From Antiaris toxicaria (lineage: Eukaryota > Streptophyta > Magnoliopsida > Rosales > Moraceae), in NCBI GenBank assembly GCA_035233585.1, contig CP141158.1, positions 34,750,001-34,814,000 of the forward strand: DNA of 64,000 bases, read 5' to 3'. The notes under the pieces are model-generated. The model was not told where the DNA came from. It saw nothing but the letters and a program-made list of their open reading frames with translations, and made no database searches. The position numbers and the translations under genes are program-made. Below are positions 1-10,039 of the stretch, piece after piece (positions within the stretch are counted from its first letter, which is position 1; each line of letters starts with the position of its first letter).

Positions 1-254
1 TTTTAAATTTATTTTAAAATTTGAAAGGAATTTAAATGGCAACTTTTTTCATTCCCTACTTGCCCTTTTATTATTTTGTAATTAAATTTTATACAGATCA
101 TGTCTTTTTTAAGGGGGAAAATTTAATAAAATCTTATACTTTTTTAATTGCTCATTTGACCTTAGGGGTACGTTGATTACTACTATTTTTAGGAGGAAAG
201 TTAATTATCCATGTATATGATATTTTATTACTTTTTTTATACGTAAAAATTGAC

Positions 255-944
255 AAGTTATGCTAGAGTTGACTAGAGATAATCATATACCTGTCATGAA
301 CTTATTTGGATTTTAATTTTTTAATGATTTATAAGTTTTATATATTTAAGTAAATAATTTTCTTTCATCTTATTTATTTTTTTATATTAATATATTTTGT
401 TGTCAATTTTTATATAAATTTAGTCAAGCTCTTTTTATGTAATTGTTACATAGTATAATATATTGATAGATATTATTTTGAGTAATCTTTTTCTGTAATA
501 TCACTAGAGGCATGTTGTTGCATTTAAACTTCTTATAAGATAATTTTTTCTAATTCTTAACATGATAATTTTATTTACTCAAATATATTTTAATTCACAA
601 GTTCTTTAAATCTTATCTTCTGATTGATTGTTTGAGATATAAAACTTTTAATTGAGTCAATTTATGAATCAAAATTCAAATAGGTGAACAAAAAATACAC
701 GAGATTCTTAATATCTTACAACTTTTAATTAATAATTTTTCTCTATTTTAAATTATATTTTCTTTTAATTAAATTATTCTAAAATTATAAAAACACTTTT
801 TTTTTCTTTGTTTGATTGTGTATTTATCTAACGCTTTTGTTCCATTAATCTCTTTTGTTTGTTTTTATCACCTCTTTGTAAAATCAATCGTCCTAATTGT
901 ATTATAATTGACTGCTTTGTTTTATTATAATTTGGGTGTAATCA
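255..944 (+). mobile_element. Truncated LTR of the Athila-like family (window-edge remnant)
   Basis: From about 255 the sequence runs parallel to the last 700 bases of the 3' LTR at 11630-13415. It shares the pairs 'gctagagtt', 'agtaaataattttctttcat' and 'atcttatcttc', and the same LTR end 'tttgggtgtaatca' at 931-944. Just after 944, 'gttgcaagattgattat' resembles the leader that follows the primer site of the complete element (about 2580-2600), but the primer site itself is gone. This is therefore the 3' end of an older, more diverged copy. Bases 1-254 are AT-rich and I see nothing else in them. Confidence 0.75.
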
Positions 945-1388
945 ATATTTTTTTTTGAAGTTGCAAGATTGATTATATGATAATACGTTCTCATTAGTTT
1001 CTTTCTATTTTTTTTTTCGCTAATTACCATATATTTTTATGTTAAAGGGAAAAGATTAATAATTTCTCCAACGTTTTTTTTTTTTTTGGATTTGCATGCA
1101 GTTTTTTTTTTTTTTTTTAAGTTTTGATTACCTATATTTATGGATTTAGTTATTTTGATAAGAGATAATTAGGGTGTATATCATAAAATTGAGGAGTTAA
1201 TTGATTTTTGCAATAAATTAAAAAATCTTATATAAACATACCATAAAAATGATGTCATAATTTATTTTATACATTTTTTTATAATTTTTTTCTTTCTTTT
1301 CTTGATCACGTCCTCTCTCCCCTCCTACCTCCCTAAGCACGACCTCTCTCCATGCAACACAATAGCCGCCTGTGTGAGCTTGATGTCG
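945..1388. other. AT-rich interval holding the left arm of a possible long-TIR element
   Basis: No gene. Homopolymer T runs occur at 1073-1120. Bases about 1200-1310 (core 'accataaaaatgatgtcat') look like an imperfect inverted copy of about 13800-13935 (core 'atgatgtcatttatagtag') on the other side of the 12-kb retrotransposon. Both arms pass inward into short CT/GA-rich, gene-like sequence. This suggests the retrotransposon landed inside a DNA transposon or MITE with long terminal inverted repeats. Confidence 0.4.
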
Positions 1389-1739
1389 GAGCCTGATAAC
1401 TCTATAAAATAAAGTTATTTTACCACTTTTTCATGCATAAAAATTAGCTTGTTCTTGAGAATTTTAGTTGTTTTTTATTTGTTTTGTTTTGTGTACTTTA
1501 ATTTAGATTTTCATAAATTTAGTAAAGTTTTTATTTAATTTTCATCTTTTTCTAATAGTATATTAAATAAGCTTAAAATTAAATATTTCCAATGAGTCTA
1601 CTTATAGTATTTTATTTTAGAAATATCTAATTTTCACATTTTGTTTTTCTGTGGCGTCAAAGAGGGCATCGCTATTCATGTCAGGAAACTGTGAAAACCA
1701 AACTTATTACGCATTCTATCGCACTTAATCCTTCCTAAT

Positions 1740-2000
1740 GTGCTACTGTAGCAGGCTGTAACAAGCATGTGCCGACACTGTAGTAAGCATGTACCAACAC
1801 TGTAGCAGTACTGTAGCAAACATACACCAAGAACTGTAGTACTATAGCAAGCATGTGCCGACACTGTAGCAGTCTAATCACTGTAGCACATGTGCACCGA
1901 TCACTGTAGCACTGTAGCAACTTTGAAAATTTGTGTTGTGTAGCATCGAATACTGTAACATGTTTGAAAACTTGTGTTGTGTGGGCACCAAATACTGTAG
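1740..2000 (+). repeat. CTGTAGCA-rich irregular tandem repeat inside the 5' LTR
   Basis: The motif 'cactgtagca', often followed by 'agcatgtgccgac', recurs at irregular spacing about ten times. The matching tract in the 3' LTR is at about 12310-12540. Open reading frames on the minus strand here, rich in Cys, Tyr and Ser, come from the repeat and are not genes. Confidence 0.8.
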
Positions 2001-2052
2001 CAAATTTGAAAAGTTTGTGTGAAGGTTAAGTGGAATAGTATAAATTTATGTT

Positions 2053-2059
2053 TATAAAA
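2053..2059 (+). promoter_or_regulatory. TATA box of the element 1 LTR
   Basis: TATAAAA inside 'gtttataaaatggggcatt'. The same box is kept in the 3' LTR at 12587-12593 ('gtttataaaagggggcatt'). Conservation between both LTRs and a position about 500 bp before the end of this LTR fit the start of the R region. The assignment is inferred from sequence only. Confidence 0.55.
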
Positions 2060-2555
2060 TGGGGCATTCTTGAAGAGATTAGAAGAAGGGTCTTTTACTG
2101 TATTATCGCCGGTGGCATATTGTCGCTTTTAGATTTCTTATAAGATAATATTTTCTAACACTTAACGTAAGAATTTTATTTACTCGAATATATTTAATTC
2201 ACAAGTTCTTCAAATCTTATCTTCCGATTGATTGTTTGGAATGTAAAACTTTCAATTGTATCAATTTATGAATCAAAATTCAAATAGGTGAACGAAGCAT
2301 ATAGGGGATTCTTGATGTCTTACTATTTTTAACTATTGAATTTTCTCTATTTTAAATTGCATTATCTTTCAATTAAATTGCTCTAAAATCACAAAAACAC
2401 TTTCTTTCTTTTCTTGTTTAATTGCATATCTCTCTAACATTTGTGTTCTACTAATCTTTTTTGTTTGTTTTTATCACCTTCTCGTAGGATCGACCGTCCT
2501 AATTGTATTATAACTGACCGCTTTATTTTGTCATAGTTTGGGCGTAATCAAATTT

Positions 2556-2573
2556 TGACGCCGTTGTTGGGGA
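2556..2573 (+). other. Primer binding site (tRNA-Asp type)
   Basis: 'tgacgccgttgttgggga' begins six bases after the LTR end. It differs at two positions from TGGCGCCGTTGCCGGGGA, the complement of the plant tRNA-Asp 3' end that Athila-type elements use to prime minus-strand synthesis. Both changes are transitions (G to A, C to T). Confidence 0.85.
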
Positions 2574-3145
2574 GGTGCTTCAAGCAAGATTGATTGATAG
2601 ATTTTAAGCCAAAAGAGGTATGTTTAATTTTTTTTCTTTTATTTATTTTGCCTTTTATTTTCTTTTTCTTAAAAAAAAAAAAGAAAAATTAACAATTAGT
2701 TTTAATTTTTAGATTAGTTTTTAGGTTATCAATTTTAATTAGGTTTCATAATTTGTCTAATTATAGATTTTAGAATTAGATTAATTCAGGGTACTAATAT
2801 CTAACATTTAACATTTTATAAAATACATCATAAAATTTAATAAAACTTTCAAGAAATTATGTGGAATCATTGAAAAGTACAAACTAAGGGAGTTCTGTAT
2901 AGGAGGCTGCGTTTTGTTAGCGTTCTATACCATCAGTCTTTCCAAGGAACATTGCTTTGTCTAGGAGGTTGGTTTTTAAAGAGGTCCCACCCCACTAATC
3001 TTTCCTAGGAGCACGCTTAGGGGTTGCGATTCTCAGTTTTGCACTACTGTTGTTTTTGTTAAAAAAATTTCTTTGTTTTAAAAAAAATAAAAAATAAAAA
3101 GACTATAAAAAAATAATAAAAAGAAAAATGAAACACTTAGGATGA
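2574..3145 (+). other. Untranslated leader of element 1
   Basis: AT-rich leader between the primer site and gag. I see no long open frame. A-rich runs at 2670-2690 and 3060-3130 precede the gag start. Confidence 0.6.
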
Positions 3146-4797
3146 ATGAATTGTCATAGAGACGAACTAGGAAGATTTGCAAAAAGACCTGAAAACCCTA
3201 GTGAAGCTTCTTCTCGTATGTCTAGCCCTCCATCGCCCCCAAAATCATTAACGATTCAAAATCCATTCGCGATGACTCAAAACAAGGAGGTCAAACTGAA
3301 AATGTTGAATGATTAACTTCACCCTACGCATACTGCTACACCGTCATGTATAATGTTTCCTTCCAATATGCCTAATTTGGACTTCAAGCCGGGCATGATT
3401 TAACTTTTGCCAACCTTTCATGGGTTAGAGAACGAGAATCCATATATGCATATACAAGAATTTGAAAAAGTGGTGGCCACTTTTCACAACCAAGCTGAAG
3501 TCGAAAATTCTGTGCGATTAAAGTTTTTCCTTTCTCTTTAAAGGAAAAGGCTAAAAGTTGGTTGTATTCTCCGTGACCTAGGTCGATTGGAACATGGGAA
3601 GAAATGATAAATTTTTTTTTCAACAAATATTTTCCACACCATAAAACTAATGCTTCGAAGTGGCAAATCTCGACTTTCACTCAAAAGGACAATAAAACTC
3701 TTTATCAAGTTTAGGAATGATTCAAAGATCTGTTAAATCAATGTCCCCACCATGGCTACGAGAGTTGGCATCTCGTCAGCTATTTTTACGAAAGACTCAC
3801 GATCCGAGAGGGCCAATTTGTGGAGATAATGTGCGACAGAGACTTTCTTCAAAAAGACCCTGCAGAAGCTTTTGAGTATCTCAACGAGTTAGCCAAGAAA
3901 TCCCACACATGGACTGGACCAAGTACTATTGATAGTACTAGTCGATCTTGACCTATTGGAATCTACTAACTAAGGGAAGAGGATAACCTCAAGGCCTAAA
4001 TCGAGTCTTTGACCCGACAACTTGAGGCCCTTAAAACCAAAGAAAATAGAGGAATCCACATGGTCACAAGGGTGGAATCACAAGAGTCATGCTTTGTTTG
4101 TGGAGGGGTGGAATATCTAACTAAAGATTACCCTACTTACAGTGAAATGAGTTACAAGGAGTAATATAATGCTTTAAGGGCGTACAACAACCCTTTCTCT
4201 AAAACATACAATCTTGGCTGAAAGAACCATCCGAACTTTAGTTGGAGAGATTCCAATCAAACATAATCATCAGGAGGACAATGGAAAACTGAGCAATAGC
4301 CACAATCACTAAAAGCGTGTTCTACACCTCAGTACCATGTACAACCATCGAGGAGTTCTTTTGAGAATACTATATAGGCTTTCATGGAATTGCAGAATAA
4401 GACAAACCAAGAGTTTAAATCTCTTTTTATGCAAATAATGGATGAAAGAAAAGAGATAAAGATCTAGATTTCAAAGCTAATTGAAGCTTTAGCTGTTTCT
4501 TCATAAGAACGTAGCAAGTTCCCTTCATAAGGTTAGTCTAACCCAAAGCAAAAACACATGGCACAAACCTCTGACTCTAAAGATCATAATATCAAAGAGC
4601 TCAATGCTGTTACCACTTGTAGGGGTAGGATTTTAGATGATCCATTAACAACCATAACGACTTCAATAGGTCAAGAAGTCACCCCTGAGAAAGAACAGCC
4701 AACCAATCTTCTAGTTAAGGTGCCTTTTCCCTAAGCTCTGTGACATCCTGGAAAAGTATTGGAAAATCAAAGTGAGATCCTAGAGCACTTAACTTAA
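3146..4797 (+). pseudogene. gag pseudogene of element 1
   Basis: The frame opening at ATG 3146 begins MNCHRDELGRFAKRPENPSE and continues, through several stops, into the usual capsid of this class. Readable blocks are LLPTFHGLENENPYMHIQEF (about 3400-3460), 'KAKSWLYSP' (about 3550), 'KTNASKWQISTF' (about 3650), 'CPHHGYESWHLVSYFYERL' (about 3745-3800) and 'DPAEAFEYLNELA' (about 3860). The zinc knuckle near 4090 reads CFVCGGVEYLTKDYP. It keeps the first two cysteines but has lost the histidine and last cysteine of the CCHC pattern. Many stops are CAA/CAG to TAA/TAG or TGG to TAG/TGA. Gag forms the virus-like particle; this copy cannot make it. Confidence 0.85.
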
Positions 4798-5448
4798 GTG
4801 AAGATTAATCTTCCCTTGCTTCACATGATCAAGCAAGTGCCGGCTTATACCAAAGTTATCAAGGATCTGTGTACCATAAAAAGGAAGCACCACATCAAAA
4901 AGACTGCATTCTTGACGGAAAAAGTAAGTGCGGTGATCGAACAGAAAACACCACATAAATACAAAGATCCTAGTTGTCCCACCATCTCGTGTCAAATTGG
5001 GGCTCATGAATTTGGCCAAGCTTTGCTTGACTTAGGAGCTACTGTCAACCTCATGCCTTATTCTGTTTACTCACAACTTGGTCTTGGAGAAATCAAGCCT
5101 ACATTAGTGGCGTTGCAGTTAGATGATCGGTCAATCAAGAAGCTTCGATGTATAATCAAGGATATTCTGGTTCAAGTCGAGAAGTTCTATTACCCTATTG
5201 ATTTTCTTGTTTTAGACACCCAATCTGTGGTAAGCATGGAGTCTAAGATTCCCATTATCCTTGGTAGACCTTTCTTTGCTACAGCCAATGCTCTCATTAA
5301 CTATAGGAATGGTCTCATAAAGATATCTTTTGGAAACATGACTATAGAAGTAAATGTTTTCCACATTTCAAAGCAACCACGTGATGATGACAAGTGTCAC
5401 CAAACATTTCTGATGGACATAATAGTCTTAAAGGAGGTTCAGCCATAG
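4798..5448 (+). pseudogene. Retropepsin (protease) domain fragment of element 1
   Basis: A 216-codon open stretch, the longest intact piece of this element. The aspartic-protease active site reads LLDLGATVNLMP (near 5030-5060), with the D-L-G triplet usual for Athila-type retropepsins in place of DSG/DTG. A second conserved block, PIILGRPFFATANALI, lies at about 5250-5300. The enzyme would cleave the Gag-Pol polyprotein. Its first methionine is not a true start: it is the middle of a polyprotein whose upstream part (gag) and downstream part (RT) are broken. Confidence 0.85.
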
Positions 5449-5505
5449 AGTGATCTTGATGAACTCGATGATCTCCTTTGCACTGAAAATTCCGGTCCTT
5501 GTGAG

Positions 5506-6715
5506 TTGGTAAACAATGTTGCCATCTTCAAATACTCACAAGGCAAAGGAACCAAGTTTTTGGAACCACGCTTTAAAGAGCTTCCTCGAGGGAAAGAAAA
5601 GCCAAAAGCATCTACTGAAGAGACCCCAACACTCAAGCTGGCTCAACTACCTGAAGATCTCAAACATGTCTTCCTAGGAGTTGATGATACCTTTCTTGTT
5701 ATTATTTCGTCTAAACTTGATGCATCTCAAGAGCAGTGATTAGTTGACATGCTGCGTGAGCATAAATCGGCATTAGGTTGGACCATAGCTGACATTAAGA
5801 GTACTAGCTCCTTGATTTGCTCTCATCATATACATTTGGAAGATGCATCTATTCCACGAAAAGATCCCCAAAGGAAATTGAACCCGATAATGAAAGAAGT
5901 TGTGAAGAATGACATTTTGAAGTTTCTAGATGCAAAAATTATCTATCCGATTGCTGATAGCAATTAGGTTAGTCCAACTCAGTAGTTCCAAAGAAATCGA
6001 GGTTAACAATAGTAAAGAACGAGAAAGGGACTTTTATCCCTACAAAAACCGTTACGAGTTGGCATATGTGCATTGACTATAAAAGTTAAACACTGCCACT
6101 CGTAATGATCACTTTCCACTACCATTCATCGACCAAATCCTAGAACGTGTCTCCAGTCATCCCTATTATTGCTTCCTTGATGGCTACTCAGGCTATTATC
6201 AAATTGAAATTGCATTAGAGGATCAAGACAAGATCACATTTACCTGTCCTTTTGGTATCTATGCATTTCGATGCATGCCATTTGGGCTATGTAATGCACC
6301 AACCACCTTCCAATGGTGTATGATGAGCATTTTCAGTGACATGGTCGAGACATGTGTGGAAGTGTTCATGGATGATTTGACCATCTTTGGTGACTCTTTC
6401 GAATGATGCCTTCTTAACTTGGAAGCTATTTTGACAAAATGTGAAGAAAAAAGTCTCATTCTCAACTGGGGAAGTGTCATTTCATGGTACCATCTAGCAT
6501 AGTCTTAGGCCATGTTGTTTCTAATAAAGGGATTGGGGTTGATCAATCTAAGATTGAACTCATCTTTAAGATACCTACCCCTAGGTCTGTCAAAGAAGTT
6601 CAGTCGTTTTTTGTGTATGCTGGTTTCTATAAGAGATTCATACAAAACTTTTTCGTAATTTCATGCCCACTGTGTAACCTCCTAGCCAAAGATGCCATTT
6701 TTTGAGTGGACACCT
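5506..6715 (+). pseudogene. Reverse transcriptase pseudogene of element 1
   Basis: Linker and RT region. An N-terminal block starts near 5749 (MLREHKSALGWTIADIK). The palm follows in another frame at about 6100-6450, with 'CFLDGYSGYYQIEI', 'FRCMPFGLCNAPTTFQ' and the catalytic 'VFMDDLTIFGDSF' (FMDD version of YxDD). A connection block 'IVLGHVVSNKGIGVD' is at about 6500-6545. All three catalytic aspartates are present, but at least three stops and two frame changes make it inactive. It copied the element's RNA into cDNA. Confidence 0.87.
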
Positions 6716-7200
6716 AAGTGTAAAGATTCCTTCCGAATGCTTGTGGTGAAGTTAACTTCTACCCCTATCATTCAACCACCATATTAGAGCTTACCATTCG
6801 AGATCATGTGTGACGCAAGCAACTATGCTGTTGGGGCTGTCCTAGGTCAAAGAAATGAAAGGAAGCCCTTTGTTATATATTACATGAGTAAAACTCTGAA
6901 TAGTGCTCAAATAAACTACTCAATGACTGAGAAAGATTTACTTGCTGTAGTTTTTACACTTGACAAGTTTCGCACATACTTAATCGTTTCAACAATCACC
7001 ATCTTCACAGATCATTCTGCCCTTAAATATCTCCTTTCTAAAATGGATGCTAAGGCACGACTAATTTGGTGGGTACTTCTATTACAGGAATTTGATTTAA
7101 CCATTAAGGACAAGAAGGGTGTTGAGAATGTTGTGGTAGATCACTTATCTCGATTGGACTTTAAAGACTCCATCAATACTCCTTCCATGCGAGATGACTT
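6716..7200 (+). pseudogene. RNase H domain of element 1
   Basis: The open stretch from 6806 runs on into integrase. The RNase H acidic residues can be read in order: D in 'MCDASNYAVGAVLG', E in 'TEKDLLAVVFTLDKF', D in 'TIFTDHSALKYL' and D in 'VVVDHLSRLD' (near 7140). The upstream part, EWTPKCKDSFRMLVV, is in a different frame around 6710-6750. The domain degrades RNA in the RNA-DNA hybrid during reverse transcription. Catalytic residues are kept, but the polyprotein is broken on both sides. Confidence 0.87.
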
Positions 7201-8527
7201 TCCTGATGAAAATCTTTTCACAGTCAAAAAGCTACCTTGGTATGCTCACATTGTCAATTACTTGGTGACTAACGAACTTCCTTCTGATTGGAGTGCTCAA
7301 GATAAATGCAAGTTTCTGGTCGAGGTGCATAATTTCTTTTGGGATGATCCGTATCTATTCAAGTATTGCCCCGACCAAATCATGAGGCGATGCATTCCTG
7401 ACGATGAGGTCGTTAGTGTCCTAAATTTTTTCCATAATAATGAATGTGGTGGTCACTTCTCTATGAAGAAAACTGCTGCAAAAATCTTACAGTATGGTCT
7501 TTATTAGCCCACTTTGTTTAAGGACACTAATGATTTTTATTGATCTTATTTACGATGCCAAAAGTTAGGTGCTTTGTTTCGTCATCATATGATGCCCTTG
7601 AACCCGATTCTTGTGATAAAAATTTTCGATTGTTGGGAAATAGATTTTATGGGACCATTTCTACCTTCTTCTGGTTACCTTTACATTCTCTTTGCTATGG
7701 ATTACGTGTCAAAATAGGTAGAAGCTGTGCCATGTCGAACCAATGATAATGTAATAGTTGTAAAATTCTTGAAAGAAAATGTGTTATCTAGGTTTGGCAT
7801 TCTGCGTGCTATCATCAGTGATCAAGACATTCACTTCTGCAACCATTATTTTGAGGCTCTTATGCACAAGTATGGTTTTATTCACAAGGTTACCACTGCA
7901 TACCATCCACAAACAAATGGTTAAGCAGAGTTGGCAAATAGGGAGATCAAACAGATTCTGGAAAAGATGGTAAGCCCCGACTGTAAGGATTGGTCCTCAC
8001 GTCTCTTAGATGTTCTATAGGCATATCGCATTGCTTATATATCCCTTCTTAGGATGTCACACTACAGGCTTGTCTTTAGAAAAGCCTGTCATTTATCTGT
8101 AGAGCTTGAACATAAGGCTTATTAGACTGTCAAAGCCCTTAACTTTGATCTCCGTGCTACAGGTATCCAACGGAGGCTCCAATTATTAGAAATTGAGAAA
8201 TTAAGAAATAATGCATATGACAACTCCAAGATCTATAAAGCAAGATTGAAAGTAGCTCATGACAAATAGATTCTATGAGAAAACTTCGAGCCAAATCAAC
8301 AGGTACATCTTTATGACTCCCGTCTACATCTCCATCCAACTAAGTTGAGTTCACGGTGGACTGGCCCATTTGCGGTGAAACAAGTTTTTCCTAACAGTGT
8401 TGTCAAGGTCAAGGATCTAAGCAATGACAAGATATTCAGAGTCAATGGCCAGAGACTGAAACACTACGTTGAGCGAGTGAGTCAGGTTGAAGAAGTCACT
8501 CTCGAGGCTCAAGTTTACCAACCCTAA
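7201..8527 (+). pseudogene. Integrase pseudogene of element 1
   Basis: The N-terminal zinc-binding region is partly visible ('FHNNECGGHFSMKKTAAKI', then 'CQKLGALFRHH' after a frame change). The DDE core reads 'CWEIDFMGPF' (first D), 'AIISDQDIHFCNHYFEAL' (second D) and 'AYHPQTNG' then, after a stop, 'AELANREIKQILEK' (the E). The C-terminal part ends RWTGPFAVKQVFPNSVVKVK and a frame finishing at TAA 8525-8527. I see no chromodomain, as expected for Athila-type elements and unlike the chromovirus at 54-55.7 kb. Stops near 7507, 7923 and 8020 abolish function. Confidence 0.87.
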
Positions 8528-9362
8528 GAAATTGCTTCCAACCGTTGTGTATCATCTAAATATATATTTTTGTCTCATTTATTTCTTTTACATTTTTTTT
8601 TCTACGAATCTTCTGTGTTTTTAATTTTGGTTTGCTTTTGTGTGTTTGTTTTTGTAGAAAAGCATTTCAAGAAGCTCATCTGTATTCCTTTTATGTGTTT
8701 TCTATTAGCCACGTAAGAATGACCTTCATAAATCAAGATAACAAATTCCGGTTCATAAAAAATGGTTGAGTAAAGAGTAATTCGATAACATCCTTTTGTC
8801 TCTTGGTGTACATCCTAATAAACAAGTTCAAGATATCATTCTCAATTTTTGGAGTTTATTCATAGAAAAACAGAATCGTTACAGTTTAGAGAATCTGACG
8901 TTAAAAGACCTTGTTTGCCTGTTTATAAGAAAACTGGATGGGAAGCTCATTATCGACTCATAGAAGGCGTTTAAGCCGTACTGAATGTAAAACCAGAGGA
9001 AGATGTGAGCCACATTTACAACTACTATGTAAATCTTGCTTATTTTTCTCATGTTTCACGGTAGTCATTATTATTATTATTTTGTATTGAGTTTGCATGT
9101 TTAACTTTTTCTTTGCATCAAGTTTATATTTTTGTCTTTTTCTTTTTTCTATCAAGTGTATATTTTTGACTTTTTCTTTTTGCATCGAGTGCGTATTTTT
9201 GACCTTTTCTTTTTATTTTTCAAAGTTTTCTGACAAATAGCCGATCTACCCCTTAATAGACTTAACTCAGCATCTCTTTCTTTACCTTATACATATGCAT
9301 GCATTTTCACCATTTTCATCACACATATATCCATTTGTAAGGTTAGAAAGAAGTGAGTTGAG
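8528..9362 (+). other. Spacer between integrase and captured LOG, with an unrecognised conserved block
   Basis: This interval has no intact gene. At about 8788-8960 one frame reads without stops: 'DNILLSLGVHPNKQVQD', then FWSLFIEKQNRYSLENLTLK and further. The matching stretch in element 2 (minus strand, about 48500-48650) keeps 'WSLF', 'YSL' and 'NLMLN'. I do not recognise the protein. It could be a remnant env-like or accessory frame, or a second captured fragment. The last 60 bases before the LOG start (from about 9305) are also shared with element 2. Confidence 0.5.
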
Positions 9363-10039
9363 ATGGAAGGTCCTTCAGTTCATAAGTTTAAAACTATTTG
9401 TGTTTTTGGTGGGACTAGTCTGGGAAAAGATAGAGAGTTTTTGAAAGTAGTAAATAACATTGGTAGGGTGTTAGCTGCTAGATAAATTAATCTAATATAT
9501 GGGGGAGGAAGTCTTGGGTTAATGGGTTGTGTGTCATCCAATGCATATGTGGGGGGTAGTAAAGTCCTAGGTATCATTTCTAGTGCTTTAGCTGACAAAA
9601 AAAATCACTAGTTATACTCTAAGTAATGAGTTAAAGGTCTCATCCATGCATGAAAGAATGGGTAACATGATGTGTAATGCAGATACTTTTATTACTTTAC
9701 CTGGTGGTTTAGGAATGCTGGAAGAGATTTTCAACACTGCCTCTTACGCCCAACTTAATCTTTATCAAAAGCCGTTAGGATTATTAAATGTTAATGGTTT
9801 TTATGATAGTTTGTTATCTTTTCTAGATCATGCTGTGGAATAGGAATTCATTACACCATTAGAAAATCCTAGTCTCAGCTCAGAAAATCCTAGTTTTAGC
9901 TCCAACTACTAATTAGCTAATTGATCAACTATAGACCTTTGTGCCTGAACTTGACCCATTAATGTCATAGGTAGTATGGTCAACTACGGACAACAAAAGT
10001 AGTAAGAAGCGAAGGTTGGATCTGACGTTACAGTTGTAA
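9363..10039 (+). pseudogene. LOG: Captured LOG (cytokinin riboside 5'-monophosphate phosphoribohydrolase) cDNA in element 1
   Basis: LOG enzymes release active cytokinin bases from their nucleotides in the cytosol. The ATG at 9363 starts MEGPSVHKFKTICVFGGTSL, followed by 'INLIYGGGSLGLMGCVSS', 'KVLGIISSALADK', 'VSSMHERMGNMMCNADTF', 'ITLPGGLGMLEEIF' and 'PLGLLNVNGFYDSLLSF'. These are the LOG landmarks in order, including the MHxR segment and the PGGxGTxxE nucleotide motif (T replaced by M). The frame is lost at an A run near 9600. The last part ends KKRRLDLTLQL and TAA at 10037-10039. Total length, about 225 codons without introns, equals a whole LOG protein, whereas plant LOG genes normally have several introns; a retro-copied mRNA is the simplest origin. 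Stops interrupt it near 9483, 9840, 9912, 9930 and 9969. Confidence 0.88.

Larger units (their letters stand above)
1394..2550 (+). repeat. 5' LTR of element 1
   Basis: Starts TGATAACTCTATAAAAT and ends GGGCGTAATCA, as does the 3' LTR. At 1157 bp it is about 630 bp shorter than its partner for two reasons. The partner carries a 316-bp MITE, and this copy lacks roughly 340 bp matching about 12620-12955 of the 3' LTR; the junction lies near 2090. A TATAAAA box at 2053-2059 fits a promoter. A tract of 'CTGTAGCA' repeats lies at 1740-2000. Confidence 0.88.

Noticed and set aside
1676..1920. Cys/Tyr-rich short peptides
   Set aside because: Come from CTGTAGCA repeats in the LTR.
9646..9843. Independent 65-codon LOG gene
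   Set aside because: It is the C-terminal half of the pseudogene starting at 9363; no promoter or start of its own.
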